Of a stretch of 64,000 bases of DNA, positions 1-9,731 are shown in pieces. The translations under genes and the position numbers were made by a program. The notes beneath the pieces were generated by a model. That model saw nothing but the letters and a program-made list of their open reading frames with translations, was not told the DNA's origin and did not search any database. Origin of the DNA: Paracoccus sp. SCSIO 75233 (lineage in GTDB: Bacteria; Pseudomonadota; Alphaproteobacteria; Rhodobacterales; Rhodobacteraceae); assembly GCF_027912675.1 (NCBI RefSeq), contig NZ_CP115757.1:2942501-3006500 (forward strand), given 5' to 3'. Each line of letters starts with the position of its first letter. Position 1 is the first letter of the stretch.

Positions 1-1363
<1,363 letters not shown>

Positions 1364-1465
1364 GATCCGGAAGTGGCCAGATCTCAAAAGATCTCCACTC
1401 CAAAAGCATCCTTGGACAACATGACGCCCAACAAAACGGGCGCAACGCTGAGCGTTTCTTCTCCG

Positions 1466-1582
1466 ATCTGGTGGACATAGCACGAGCAAAACACCCGATC
1501 CCATCCCGAACTCGGCCGTTAAGTGCCGTCGCGCCAATGGTACTGCGTCTCAAGACGTGGGAGAGTAGGTCACCGCCAGATC
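1466..1582 (+). rRNA. 5S ribosomal RNA
   Basis: About 117 nt, starting GATCTGGTGG and ending CCGCCAGATC, so the two ends pair as helix I. The internal segment ATCCCATCCCGAACTCGG is a hallmark of bacterial 5S rRNA. It lies about 100 nt after the 23S end and before a tRNA-fMet, the usual rrn order in Rhodobacteraceae. Confidence 0.95.
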
Positions 1583-1669
1583 TGAAAAGAAACGCAATCT
1601 CTCGAAACGATGAAAACAACACGCACCATCAAAAACAGATCGGTGCAGCCGCGCACCAAGCGCACCTGT

Positions 1670-1753
<84 letters not shown>

Positions 1754-1968
1754 ACAAATAAAATCAATTTCTTATAAAAACATTGGTGCGTTGCAACCGC
1801 CTTTCTCGCGTTGCAAAGTGACGCAAAACCTTTCCTCGCGATACTAAAGACTTACAGACGTTCCGATTTCCTCCGTGCAACACAAATGCGACATGGATAA
1901 CGTACAATTTCTTTCGCACATTTGACGGAGATGCCGGTTCCTTTCAAACTTGCTGAGAGGAGCAGAGA

Positions 1969-2262
1969 ATGGACGAGAAGGGGAAGCCCAAAGCGATGGG
2001 GCAAGTGATCCAGATCGATGAGGCGCGGATCCGGGACCATCTTGGCGAAATGGTTCGCGGGACGGTCGAGGAGGCACTGAACGCGATGCTGGACGCAGAA
2101 GCCGACCGGTTGTGCGGCGCAGGTCGGTACGAACGCCGCGAGGGCCGGAAGGACACCCGCGCGGGCAGCTATGAGCGTTCGCTGGATACCAAGGCTGGCA
2201 AGGTCAGCCTGAAGGTTCCGAAGCTGCGGCGGCAGACGATTGAAACGGCGATTATCGAGCGG
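1969..2262 (+). pseudogene. IS256-family transposase, N-terminal fragment
   Basis: About 98 residues starting MDEKGKPKAMGQ and including DAEADRLCGAGRYERREGR and KVPKLRRQTIETAIIERY, typical of the first quarter of IS256-family (MULE-like) transposases of about 400 residues. The DDE core is absent: the similarity stops near 2262, where an IS66 fragment begins on the opposite strand. A GAGAGGAG ribosome-binding site precedes the start, so the fragment may still be translated but cannot act as a transposase. It lies about 220 bp after the tRNA-fMet, at the edge of the island. Confidence 0.85.
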
Positions 2263-3172
2263 TATAGCCATCGGCATGCATCCAGCCCCGATAGTCGGCC
2301 AGATGGTCTTTGGGATGCTGTCCCTTGCGGTCGCCCGAGAAGCGATACCATACGGCTGGCGGGGCCTCACCATCCCAGGGGCGTTCGACACGGGCATGGG
2401 TCCAGATCCGCGCTGTCCGGGTCTTGCCGGTGCCGGGTGCCAGCATGCGCACCGGGGTGTCGTCGGCAAAGATTGCTTCGGTCGACAGAACATGACGACC
2501 GATGGCATCGGTCAAAGGCTCCACCAGGGCTGTGGTCTTGCCAACCCAATCGGCCTGCGTCGACCGGTCCAGATCAATGCCTTCCCGATCGAAGATTTGG
2601 CTTTGGCGGTATAATGGCAGGTGATCCGCATATCTGCTGACCAGCACATGGGCCAGCAGCCCGGGTCCCGGGCGACCGCGTTCAATGGGGCGCGAGGGCA
2701 GCGGCGATTGCATAAAGCGTTCGCAACAGGCACAGGCGAAGCGCGGGCGCACGATGTGGTTCACGATGAAGCGCCCTGGCACATATTCCAGTTCTTCGGT
2801 CACGTCCTCGCCGATCCGCCGCAGATGCCCGCCGCAATCGGCACAGGCGTCAGAACCCGGTGTCAGTTCCACTTCCATCCGGGGAATGTGATCCGGGATC
2901 GGTTTGCGCTTCGGCTTGGACTTCGCCTCGATGTCGGGCAGTTTCATCCGGGCGGTCATTGCCGCGGCCGCGATCTCGCTGGTTTCCAGTGCCAGTTGCA
3001 GCTGTTCGACGGTCTCGGAGGAGGCGCCAAACCGATGGGCCCGGTGCCCGGCCAACTGAAGCCGCAGCTTTTCGATCAGTACCGCCTGCGCCTTGACCTC
3101 ATCCAGAAGCCGCGCCGTGAAGCTGCGCAGTTCCTCGGGATTGTCGGGGATGGTTACGGGCTCGTCCAGCAT
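2258..3172 (-). pseudogene. IS66-family transposase (TnpC), C-terminally truncated
   Basis: About 300 residues starting MLDEPVTIPDNPEELR. It has the IS66 leucine-rich N-terminus, the zinc-binding CADCGGHLRRIGEDVTEEL and CACCERF Cys pairs, and the transposase region with ADDTPVRMLAPG and ADYRGWMHADGY. Full IS66 TnpC proteins are about 500-530 residues. This one ends at the junction with the IS256 fragment near 2260, so it lacks the C-terminal catalytic part. The TnpA and TnpB genes are missing upstream. It is a dead remnant created by a rearrangement between two insertion sequences. Confidence 0.9.
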
Positions 3173-3182
3173 GGGAAAAGCT

Positions 3183-3555
3183 TACCCTGCAAAGGGCTTT
3201 GTGGGAATCCCGCTCGTCCCGGATCGGCGGATTATCCTGCGTTTGCGGCTTATATCCGCGACGTTCTGGTCCGGGAGATCGCTTCCAGAACCGTTGTCAT
3301 CTTCGATAACTTGGCCACGCACCGGAACAAGGAAGCCGCTTAGGCCCTGCGCGACCACGGCTGCTGTTTGCTCTACCCGCCGCCGTACTCGCCCGATCTG
3401 AACCCATAGAGCAGGCCTCCTCAAAGCTGAAAGCCCACTTGCGACGGATCGGGGCAAGAACCTTCGCCGACATCTTCGAAGCCATCGGATTAATCTGCGA
3501 TCTCTACCACCGGGAAGAGTGCTGGAGCTACTTCAAGGCCACCGGATATGCCGCA
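3183..3555 (+). pseudogene. IS630-family transposase, C-terminal remnant
   Basis: The frame reads AFAAYIRDVLVREI, then TVVIFDNLATHRNKEAA followed by a stop, then LLYPPPYSPDLNP, another stop, and finally FSKLKAHLRRIGART. These are the DN and the P-rich D-E signatures of IS630/Tc1 DDE transposases. At least two in-frame stops (near 3341 and 3407) interrupt it and the N-terminus is missing. It is not functional. It abuts the IS66 fragment on the left. Confidence 0.85.
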
Positions 3556-3586
3556 GGTAAAAACAGAAACGCTTTAGGAGAAGATC

Positions 3587-3790
3587 ATGGCAAGACGGCC
3601 GTGCCCGTCTCACAGTCCGGCAGTCGTGGTGGCCGCGATCAAAAGCGAAAAGACCCTGAGCGAGCTATCGTGGAATTTCGACCAGCATCAAAACCAGATT
3701 GAGCAGAGGCACGATCAGCTTCTGGAAGGCGCGACCGGGGTCTTCGGGGGCGCCGCGAAAGATGCCGAGCTCCCGGGCTCAACTCCGTGA
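3587..3790 (+). pseudogene. IS3-family OrfA fragment
   Basis: Sixty-seven residues starting MARRPCPSHSPA with IKSEKTLSELSWNFDQHQNQI and DQLLEGATGVFGG. This corresponds to the helix-turn-helix N-terminus of IS3-family OrfA proteins, which usually start MARRPRRNHSP. Parts of the usual sequence are missing or altered and no OrfB follows. The remnant closes a row of four different IS remnants between the tRNA and the catabolic genes. The 170 bases from 3791 to 3960 hold nothing I recognise. Confidence 0.7.
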
Positions 3791-3960
3791 CCGAAGCTTG
3801 TAATCGCTATATTTGCTTTCTGCTCGTGTGCGCGGCGGTGGCGTTCCGCTGACGAACTTTTTCCGTAGTGCTTCCTTCCATTCAAACGAAAGGATTATAC
3901 CATCAAGCCTCGGGACCAAACACATAGGTGAACCTTGCAATTGAGCCTGTAAGCAAACGC

Positions 3961-4647
3961 TCAGCCCTGATCATCGCAGACCTGATGGACGACCAGACGC
4001 ACCGCCTCCGAATAATCGGACAGCGAGACACCGCGGCGGCGATATTTGGCACGTTTTACGTACCAATCTTGCAATAGCGGCTTTATGAGAGATGGCAGAA
4101 GCGGGGTTGTATCCGACCTGAAGCTGCCTTCGGCCACTCCGCGGCGGATGACTTCAGCGAAGAACTCCTCGGTCAGTTCCTCGCTGTCAACGGCCATACG
4201 GCGTTCGGCGGCGGGGAAATTCTTGGCTTCCATAAATGCGAAAGTGAACCACGGAAGCATTGCCTCGGTGAGTTTCAGATGCGTGTCGATCAGCCAGTCG
4301 AGATGGGCAGATGGATTGGACGAAATTGCGTCCGGAACGGCCGACAAGGTTGCGCGCGTCTGTTCAGTGACCTCGGTCAGTATCATCTTCAGCAATGTCG
4401 TTTTCGAATCGAAATAGGCATAAAGCCCACCCATGGAAACGCCCGATTCTGCTGACAAATCACGCAGCGACATGGCGTGAAACCCTTTCGAGTTGGCGAG
4501 GCTAAGCGCCGCGCCTACGATCAGGTTCAGCTTTCGCACGGCGAATGCCGGTTTCTGAACGATGATCGTATCCCGATGACGTTCAAGCATCGAAGCACAG
4601 AGTGCCTCGGTGGTGAATTGCGACGTATCCAGCATTTCGGTTCCCAT
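3961..4647 (-). CDS. TetR-family transcriptional regulator
   Basis: A 228-residue protein. The helix-turn-helix is near residues 65-90 (SLRDLSAESGVSMGGLYAYF), followed by the helical ligand domain. The N-terminal arm of about 40 residues before the first DNA-binding helix is longer than usual. An internal ATG at 4635 is a possible alternative start, and neither start has a strong ribosome-binding site. It is divergent from the dehydrogenase operon starting at 4748, and a perfect 16-bp palindrome (4711-4726) lies between them. It is therefore the likely local repressor, probably relieved by an acyl-CoA or the free acid (inference from TetR regulators of acyl-CoA pathways). Confidence 0.88.
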   Translation of the reverse strand: MGTEMLDTSQFTTEALCASMLERHRDTIIVQKPAFAVRKLNLIVGAALSLANSKGFHAMSLRDLSAESGVSMGGLYAYFDSKTTLLKMILTEVTEQTRATLSAVPDAISSNPSAHLDWLIDTHLKLTEAMLPWFTFAFMEAKNFPAAERRMAVDSEELTEEFFAEVIRRGVAEGSFRSDTTPLLPSLIKPLLQDWYVKRAKYRRRGVSLSDYSEAVRLVVHQVCDDQG

Positions 4648-4710
4648 AACGCGGTCGACAATCTGACCGAAGAATCATTGCGTGTTAAGCAAAATCGACG
4701 TATTTATTTT

Positions 4711-4726
4711 TCGAGCGATCGCTCGA
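4711..4726. promoter_or_regulatory. perfect palindrome TCGAGCGATCGCTCGA, probable TetR operator
   Basis: A 16-bp perfect dyad between the divergent TetR gene (start 4647) and the dehydrogenase operon (start 4748), only 22 bp before the SDR start codon. Length and symmetry are typical of TetR-dimer operators. Binding by this regulator is inferred from position only. Confidence 0.65.
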
Positions 4727-4747
4727 CAAACAGGGGGAGGAACGCCG

Positions 4748-5527
4748 ATGCGCAAGAATGACAGCCCAGCCAACAGCATGACGTGGCCCGGTCTCGCGGG
4801 CAAAACCGCGCTTGTGACCGGGGCCTCATCGGGGTTAGGGGCGCATTTTGCCAAGCTGCTTTCCGGGCAGGGTGTTGGCGTTACGCTGGCTGCCCGCCGT
4901 GCAGTACGGCTGGAGGGGCTTGCTGCCGAGATCACCGCTGAAGGCGGGCGGGCCGATGTGATCGAGATGGACGTTTCGAATGCCGCAGGCGTGGAGGCGG
5001 CTCTGTCGGGCAAGCTTTTCGATATTGTCATCAACAATGCGGGCACGTCCGCTTCAACCCCGGCATTGGATCACAGTGCCGACGATATCGATATGGTCAT
5101 CGACACAAACCTGAAGGCACCGTTTCATGTTGCCAAGGCGACTGCGGCCGCGATGATTGCGGCGGGGCAGGGTGGCAGTATTGTAAATATCGCCTCGATC
5201 CTTGGCTTGAGGGTCAGCAATCATCTGTCAGCCTATGCGGCGTCGAAATCGGGCCTGATCCAACTCAGCCGGTCGCTGGCCCTAGAGTGGGCGCGGCATG
5301 GGATACGCGTCAATGCGATTTGCCCGGGTTACATTGAAACCGAAATCAACCGCGAGTTCTTTGCGACCGAAGCCGGAGAACGGCTTATCAAGCGCATCCC
5401 TCAGCGTCGGCTTGGCCTGCCTTCCGATCTTGACGGTGCGCTGCTGCTCCTGGTGTCCGACCTCGGTTCTTTCATGACCGGAAGCGAAATCATCGCCGAT
5501 GGCGGTCACGCGATAAACCCGCTTTGA
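4748..5527 (+). CDS. short-chain dehydrogenase/reductase (LvaD-like context)
   Basis: A 259-residue NAD(P)-dependent oxidoreductase of the classical SDR family. Visible motifs are TGASSGLG (cofactor loop), INNAGTSA, the catalytic Ser in NIASILG, the YAASK Tyr/Lys pair, and CPGYIETEI after it. The ATG at 4748 is chosen because GGGGGAGG sits 8 bp upstream; an in-frame ATG at 4682 has no such site. It is the first gene of an operon with an ACAD10/11-type dehydrogenase and kinase. By analogy with LvaD of Pseudomonas putida, it could interconvert a 4-oxoacyl-CoA and a 4-hydroxyacyl-CoA (inference). It could also be a 3-oxoacyl reductase. Confidence 0.93.
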   Translation: MRKNDSPANSMTWPGLAGKTALVTGASSGLGAHFAKLLSGQGVGVTLAARRAVRLEGLAAEITAEGGRADVIEMDVSNAAGVEAALSGKLFDIVINNAGTSASTPALDHSADDIDMVIDTNLKAPFHVAKATAAAMIAAGQGGSIVNIASILGLRVSNHLSAYAASKSGLIQLSRSLALEWARHGIRVNAICPGYIETEINREFFATEAGERLIKRIPQRRLGLPSDLDGALLLLVSDLGSFMTGSEIIADGGHAINPL

Positions 5528-5539
5528 GGAGGGACGGAT

Positions 5540-6742
5540 ATGGACTTTACAATTTCACCGCGGATTGAGGATTACCGTGCGCGGATCGAGCGTTTTGTGA
5601 ATGACGAGATCATTCCTGTCGAGGCAGATAAGACGGCTTGGGATGAGCATGAAAACATCTCCCTCGATGCGCTTGAGATATTGCGTGAAAAGGCGCGTGC
5701 CGAAGGGCTTTGGTGCCTGCAAGTGTCGAAAGAAAACGGCGGCCAGGAACTCGGCGTCCTTGGTATGGCCGTCTGCTACGAAGAGATGAACCGTTCGATT
5801 TTTGGGCCGGTTGCGTTCAACTCGGGCGCACCAGACGACGGCAATATGATGGTTCTGGAAAAAGTCGGAACCGATGCGCAGAAAGAGCGGTGGCTGGCGC
5901 CGGTCGTCGCGGGCAAGGCGCGTTCATCCTTTGTCATGACCGAACCGCATCCGGGCGGGGGCTCCGATCCGGGCATGATGCTGACCACGGCGCGCAAAGA
6001 TGGCGATAACTACGTTATCCGGGGGCGGAAATGGTTTATCACTGGCGCTGCTGAGGCTGAGCATTTCATTCTTGTCGCCCGCACATCGGACGATCCGCGC
6101 CGGGGGCTTTCGGCGTTTCTGCACTACAGGGACGATCCGGGTTTTCGAATTGATCGCCGTATCCCGATCATGGGGCCGGAGGAGCATGGCGGTCATTGCG
6201 AGGTGGTTTACGAGGATATGGTTCTTCCGGCCGACCGGCTGCTCATGGGAGAAGGCATGGGCCTGAAGGTGACGCAAATCCGGTTGGGTGTTGCGCGTTT
6301 GACGCATTGCATGCGCTGGCTTGGCCTTTCGAAGCGCTGCATGGAAATCGCGCGTGAATATGCGCAGAACCGCCATGGTTTCGGGGTGCGGTTGTCTGAT
6401 CGCGAGAGCATTCAGATCAAGCTGGGCGATCTGGCAATGGGGATCGAGATCGGGCGCATTCTGGTGGCCAAAGCGGCATGGGAGCTTGATCGCGGCAGTT
6501 TTGCGAAAAAAGAGGTCTCGATGGCCAAGATTCACGTCGCAAACCTGCTGCACAAGGCAGCGGATGTTGCGATCCAGATCAACGGTGCAAGGGGCTATTC
6601 GAAGGACACTGTGCTGGAGTGGATCTATCGCTATGCGCGTCAGGCGCGATTGGTCGATGGTGCTGACGAAGTACATCAGATGGTGCTTAACCGCCATCTC
6701 GACACTGAAGACCGGGATTTCTGGAAATGGGAAGTTGCGTGA
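5540..6742 (+). CDS. acyl-CoA dehydrogenase, ACAD10/ACAD11 (LvaC) type
   Basis: A 400-residue flavoprotein with the usual N-terminal helical, middle beta (SSFVMTEPHPGGGSDPG) and C-terminal helical domains (INGARGYSKDTVLEWIYR). Where medium-chain enzymes have the catalytic Glu in YEGT, this protein reads VDGADEVH, with Asp at that position. This substitution is known in the ACAD10/11 group. A GAGGAGGG site precedes the ATG and only 12 bp separate it from the SDR stop. In the known 4-hydroxyacyl-CoA pathways such enzymes act on the 4-phosphoryloxyacyl-CoA made by the partner kinase, eliminating phosphate and giving an enoyl-CoA. That partner gene follows here. Assignment to this subgroup is good; the substrate chain length is unknown. 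Confidence 0.93.
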   Translation: MDFTISPRIEDYRARIERFVNDEIIPVEADKTAWDEHENISLDALEILREKARAEGLWCLQVSKENGGQELGVLGMAVCYEEMNRSIFGPVAFNSGAPDDGNMMVLEKVGTDAQKERWLAPVVAGKARSSFVMTEPHPGGGSDPGMMLTTARKDGDNYVIRGRKWFITGAAEAEHFILVARTSDDPRRGLSAFLHYRDDPGFRIDRRIPIMGPEEHGGHCEVVYEDMVLPADRLLMGEGMGLKVTQIRLGVARLTHCMRWLGLSKRCMEIAREYAQNRHGFGVRLSDRESIQIKLGDLAMGIEIGRILVAKAAWELDRGSFAKKEVSMAKIHVANLLHKAADVAIQINGARGYSKDTVLEWIYRYARQARLVDGADEVHQMVLNRHLDTEDRDFWKWEVA

Positions 6743-6782
6743 TTGCATCTTGCTCAAGTCTTGATTGCATTGGGAGTGAGTG

Positions 6783-7790
6783 ATGAGCAAGCTTGATGTG
6801 CTGGCGCTGAAGCGCTGGCTTGGCGAGAAACTTCCGGTTTCCGATAGATTGGAACTGACCCGCATTGGTGGCGGGCAGTCCAATCCGACCTGGTTTGTCG
6901 ATTACGGCGATCATCGAATGGTGCTGCGCAAAAAGCCGGACGGGCCGATCCTGAAAGGTGCCCATGCGGTTGAGCGCGAATTCCGCGTCATGCGTGCGCT
7001 GGCGGATACCGACGTGCCGGTTCCGCGTGTCTTGTGGCTGGAAGAGGACGAAACCGTACTGGGGACGCCCTTCTACCTGATGGAGCGGCTTGAAGGCCGG
7101 GTTTTTCACCACGCCAGCCTGCCCGATCAATCGCCTGAGGAGCGCCGCGCGATCTATCTTGAAATGGCGCGGGTTCTTGCCCGGCTGCACGCGGCGCGAC
7201 CCGAAGATATCGGCCTCGCTGATTTTGGACGGCCGGGGAACTATTTCGACCGGCAGATTGCACGATGGAGCCGGCAATACCGTGAATCGTCCGGCCCCCG
7301 CATTCCCGCGCTCGACAGAATGTCCGACTGGCTGGCTGAGAATGTGCCGCCCGATGATGGAGCGGTGTCTATTGCGCATGGGGATTTCCGTTTGGGAAAC
7401 CTCATGTTTCACCCGAATGAGACGCGAGTGATCGGGGTGCTTGACTGGGAGCTGTCGACGCTTGGGCATCCGCTGGCCGATCTTGGATATGCGGCGATGA
7501 TATGGCGGTCGACGCCGGATGAATATGGCGGCATTCGTGGAACAGGATGGCAGGATGCCGGTGTCCCGACCGAAGCCGAGTTCGTTCGCGAATATTACGC
7601 CAACGCAATTCCGACCTCTCCGCTACTGCCGTTTCATATCGCCTTTGCCATGTTCCGTTTCTCGGTGATTTTCGTTGGTATCGCGGATCGCGTGCGGGCG
7701 GGAAATGCCGCCGCAGAGAATGCCGACAAGCTCGGGCCACTGGCGGAACGGTTCGCCATTTTGTCCGAGGAAGCGATTCAGGAAGGTTAG
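6783..7790 (+). CDS. APH-fold kinase of ACAD10/11 (LvaA) type
   Basis: A 335-residue aminoglycoside-phosphotransferase-fold protein. The N-lobe has RIGGGQSNPTWFV and VLRKKPDGPILKGAHAVE, a pattern typical of the kinase domain of ACAD10/11 rather than of antibiotic kinases. The C-lobe has the catalytic HGDFRLGN and the metal-binding VLDWEL. The ATG at 6783 follows GGGAG; a GTG one codon earlier is an alternative. Human ACAD11 fuses this kinase to the dehydrogenase, whereas here they are neighbouring genes. The expected role is phosphorylation of the 4-hydroxyl of a 4-hydroxyacyl-CoA. The small LvaB partner needed by P. putida LvaA is not found nearby. Confidence 0.9.
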   Translation: MSKLDVLALKRWLGEKLPVSDRLELTRIGGGQSNPTWFVDYGDHRMVLRKKPDGPILKGAHAVEREFRVMRALADTDVPVPRVLWLEEDETVLGTPFYLMERLEGRVFHHASLPDQSPEERRAIYLEMARVLARLHAARPEDIGLADFGRPGNYFDRQIARWSRQYRESSGPRIPALDRMSDWLAENVPPDDGAVSIAHGDFRLGNLMFHPNETRVIGVLDWELSTLGHPLADLGYAAMIWRSTPDEYGGIRGTGWQDAGVPTEAEFVREYYANAIPTSPLLPFHIAFAMFRFSVIFVGIADRVRAGNAAAENADKLGPLAERFAILSEEAIQEG

Positions 7791-7834
7791 CCCTGAGACG
7801 AGTACGATTTATTGAGTAACACGAATATTGTTGT

Positions 7835-7863
7835 TTGACACGCTCAGATTCGCCGCCTAGCCT
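7835..7863 (+). promoter_or_regulatory. putative sigma-70 promoter TTGACA-N17-TAGCCT
   Basis: A -35 TTGACA at 7835-7840, a 17-bp spacer and TAGCCT at 7858-7863, in the 303-bp gap between the kinase and the CoA ligase (7791-8093). The same architecture recurs at 16220 and 24261. Nothing else in the gap is recognisable apart from a possible 15-codon frame starting at 7881. Confidence 0.5.
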
Positions 7864-8093
7864 TTGCCTGGGGGGATGTGATGAAAAAGACCGAGAACGG
7901 ATCGCGAGCTGCGGCAATTCAAACATGATTTGTATCGTTGCTCGTCACTGGGTTCTGGCAGGCGCAGAATGAGCGACCGTGATGTCGTATATTCTCCCGC
8001 ATAGCCCAAGATCGACCCATCCTAGGCCTCGAGTGGCGAACTCTTTCGGATCTGTCATCTGCGGCATGCCCGCTTTTTCTGGAGCGCTTGATA

Positions 8094-9719
8094 ATGTACA
8101 AGACGACTGACCCCAGAATACCGCCGACCGAGGCTTGCGTCCTTCGTCCTTTGCTCGAACGGCAAGCTGAGATGTTGGGCTCGCGAATCTATGCAAAGTT
8201 CGGCGACGGAACGGAATGGAGCTTTGCGGAAACGCTCGCACAAACGCGCCGAACGGCTGCCGGGCTGAAAGCGCTTGGGGTGTGTCCGGGTCAGACCGTG
8301 CTGATCGCACTTCCAAACGGTCCAGATGCGCTTAGGGTATGGTTTGCGGTCAACTATCTCGGGGCGATTGCGGTTCACGTCAATCCTGCCTATCGCGGCG
8401 GATTGCTGGAAAGGGTTATTGTCAACTCTGGAGCGCACATCTTCGTTACGCTCGCAGATCTCGTGCCGTTTATCACAGCAACTGAACGTGGCGCGTTGCG
8501 GCAGTTGATCCTGTTCGGTGAAGCCGAAACGCCGGACGATCTTGAGGTGCATGCCGCCTCGGAGCTGGACGATCACGGCAACGATCCCGGTTCCGCCGAT
8601 ACCGATCTTCTGCCGTTCGATACGCAATGTATTATCTACACCTCCGGCACGACCGGGCCTTCGAAAGGCGTGATGTGTTCCTATCTGCATATCTACACAG
8701 CAGGACGGGCCGTCTATTTTCTGAATGACACTGATCGCTATCTGGTCAATCTGCCGATGTATCATGTCTCAGGTATTCTGCCCTGCATGCTGATGCTGGG
8801 GCTTGGCGGATCAATCGCCGTGATCGAGAGGTTCCGAACGCAGGACTTCTGGAAAACCATTGCCGATACCGAAGCGAGCTTTGCCATTCTGTTGGGCGTC
8901 ATGACCCGGTTTCTACTGAACCAGCCCGAATGTGAGGAAGAAAAACTGGGCCATTTGCGGCATATCATCCAGCAACCTCTGGATGAAGATGCCGCCATTC
9001 TGCGGGAACGTTTCGGTTTCGATGTCTACACTTCGTTTAATATGACCGAGGTGTCTCTGCCGATTGTTTCCTCTGCCAATCCGGGGGTCGCCGGTACATG
9101 CGGGACTGCGCGGGACGGTGTGTCGCTGCGAATTGTGGATGATTACGATTGCGAGGTGCCGACGGGAGAGACGGGGGAGCTGATCGTTCGGACGGATCGA
9201 CCCTACGCGATGATGCATGGCTATTACCGCGATCCGGAGGCAACGGCGAAGGCATGGCGCAACGGCTGGTTTCACACCGGTGACCGTTTCCGCATGGATG
9301 AGGCCGGAAACTACTATTTCGTCGACCGGCTCAAGGACACCATCAGGCGCCGCGGCGAGAACATTTCATCGTTTGAGGTTGAGGCTGCGCTTATGGCGCA
9401 CCCTTCCATTCGCGAGGCGGCGGCAGTGGCCGTCGACAGCGAGATCAGCGAAAGCGAGGTGCTGGCCGTCGTGTCTCTGGCTGACAGTCAGGTGCTCGAC
9501 CCTGCTGAACTGATTGTTTTTTTGCGCCCGAGGCTGGCGCATTTCATGATCCCGCGATTTGTGCGGATCGTGGAGGAATTGCCCAAAACGCCGACGCAGA
9601 AAATTGAAAAACATGTGTTGCGCAAGATTGGGCTGAGCGAAGGCGATGCTTGGGACCGGGAGCTGGCGGGGGTCTCTGTCCGTCGCGCGGCCCCTGGGAC
9701 TGCTGACGCCCATAGGTGA
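8094..9719 (+). CDS. acyl-CoA synthetase (AMP-forming), CaiC/LvaE-like
   Basis: A 541-residue ANL-superfamily ligase. It has the P-loop-like YTSGTTGPSKGVM near residue 180, YTSFNMTEV (A5 motif), FHTGDRF (A7 region), and the C-terminal PKTPTQKIEKHVL, whose Lys completes adenylation. The pattern is closest to carnitine/crotonobetaine-CoA ligases. The ATG at 8094 follows GGAG with 9-bp spacing; a TTG two codons earlier is less likely. It activates a free acid to its CoA thioester and would supply the dehydrogenase/kinase pair upstream. A 12-bp gap links it to the carboxylase gene. The substrate cannot be read from the sequence. Confidence 0.93.
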   Translation: MYKTTDPRIPPTEACVLRPLLERQAEMLGSRIYAKFGDGTEWSFAETLAQTRRTAAGLKALGVCPGQTVLIALPNGPDALRVWFAVNYLGAIAVHVNPAYRGGLLERVIVNSGAHIFVTLADLVPFITATERGALRQLILFGEAETPDDLEVHAASELDDHGNDPGSADTDLLPFDTQCIIYTSGTTGPSKGVMCSYLHIYTAGRAVYFLNDTDRYLVNLPMYHVSGILPCMLMLGLGGSIAVIERFRTQDFWKTIADTEASFAILLGVMTRFLLNQPECEEEKLGHLRHIIQQPLDEDAAILRERFGFDVYTSFNMTEVSLPIVSSANPGVAGTCGTARDGVSLRIVDDYDCEVPTGETGELIVRTDRPYAMMHGYYRDPEATAKAWRNGWFHTGDRFRMDEAGNYYFVDRLKDTIRRRGENISSFEVEAALMAHPSIREAAAVAVDSEISESEVLAVVSLADSQVLDPAELIVFLRPRLAHFMIPRFVRIVEELPKTPTQKIEKHVLRKIGLSEGDAWDRELAGVSVRRAAPGTADAHR

Positions 9720-9731
9720 AGGAATATCCGC

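Noticed and set aside
7791..8093. A gene for the small LvaB partner in the gap after the kinase
   Set aside because: No frame of suitable length (about 100-120 codons) with a ribosome-binding site exists there.
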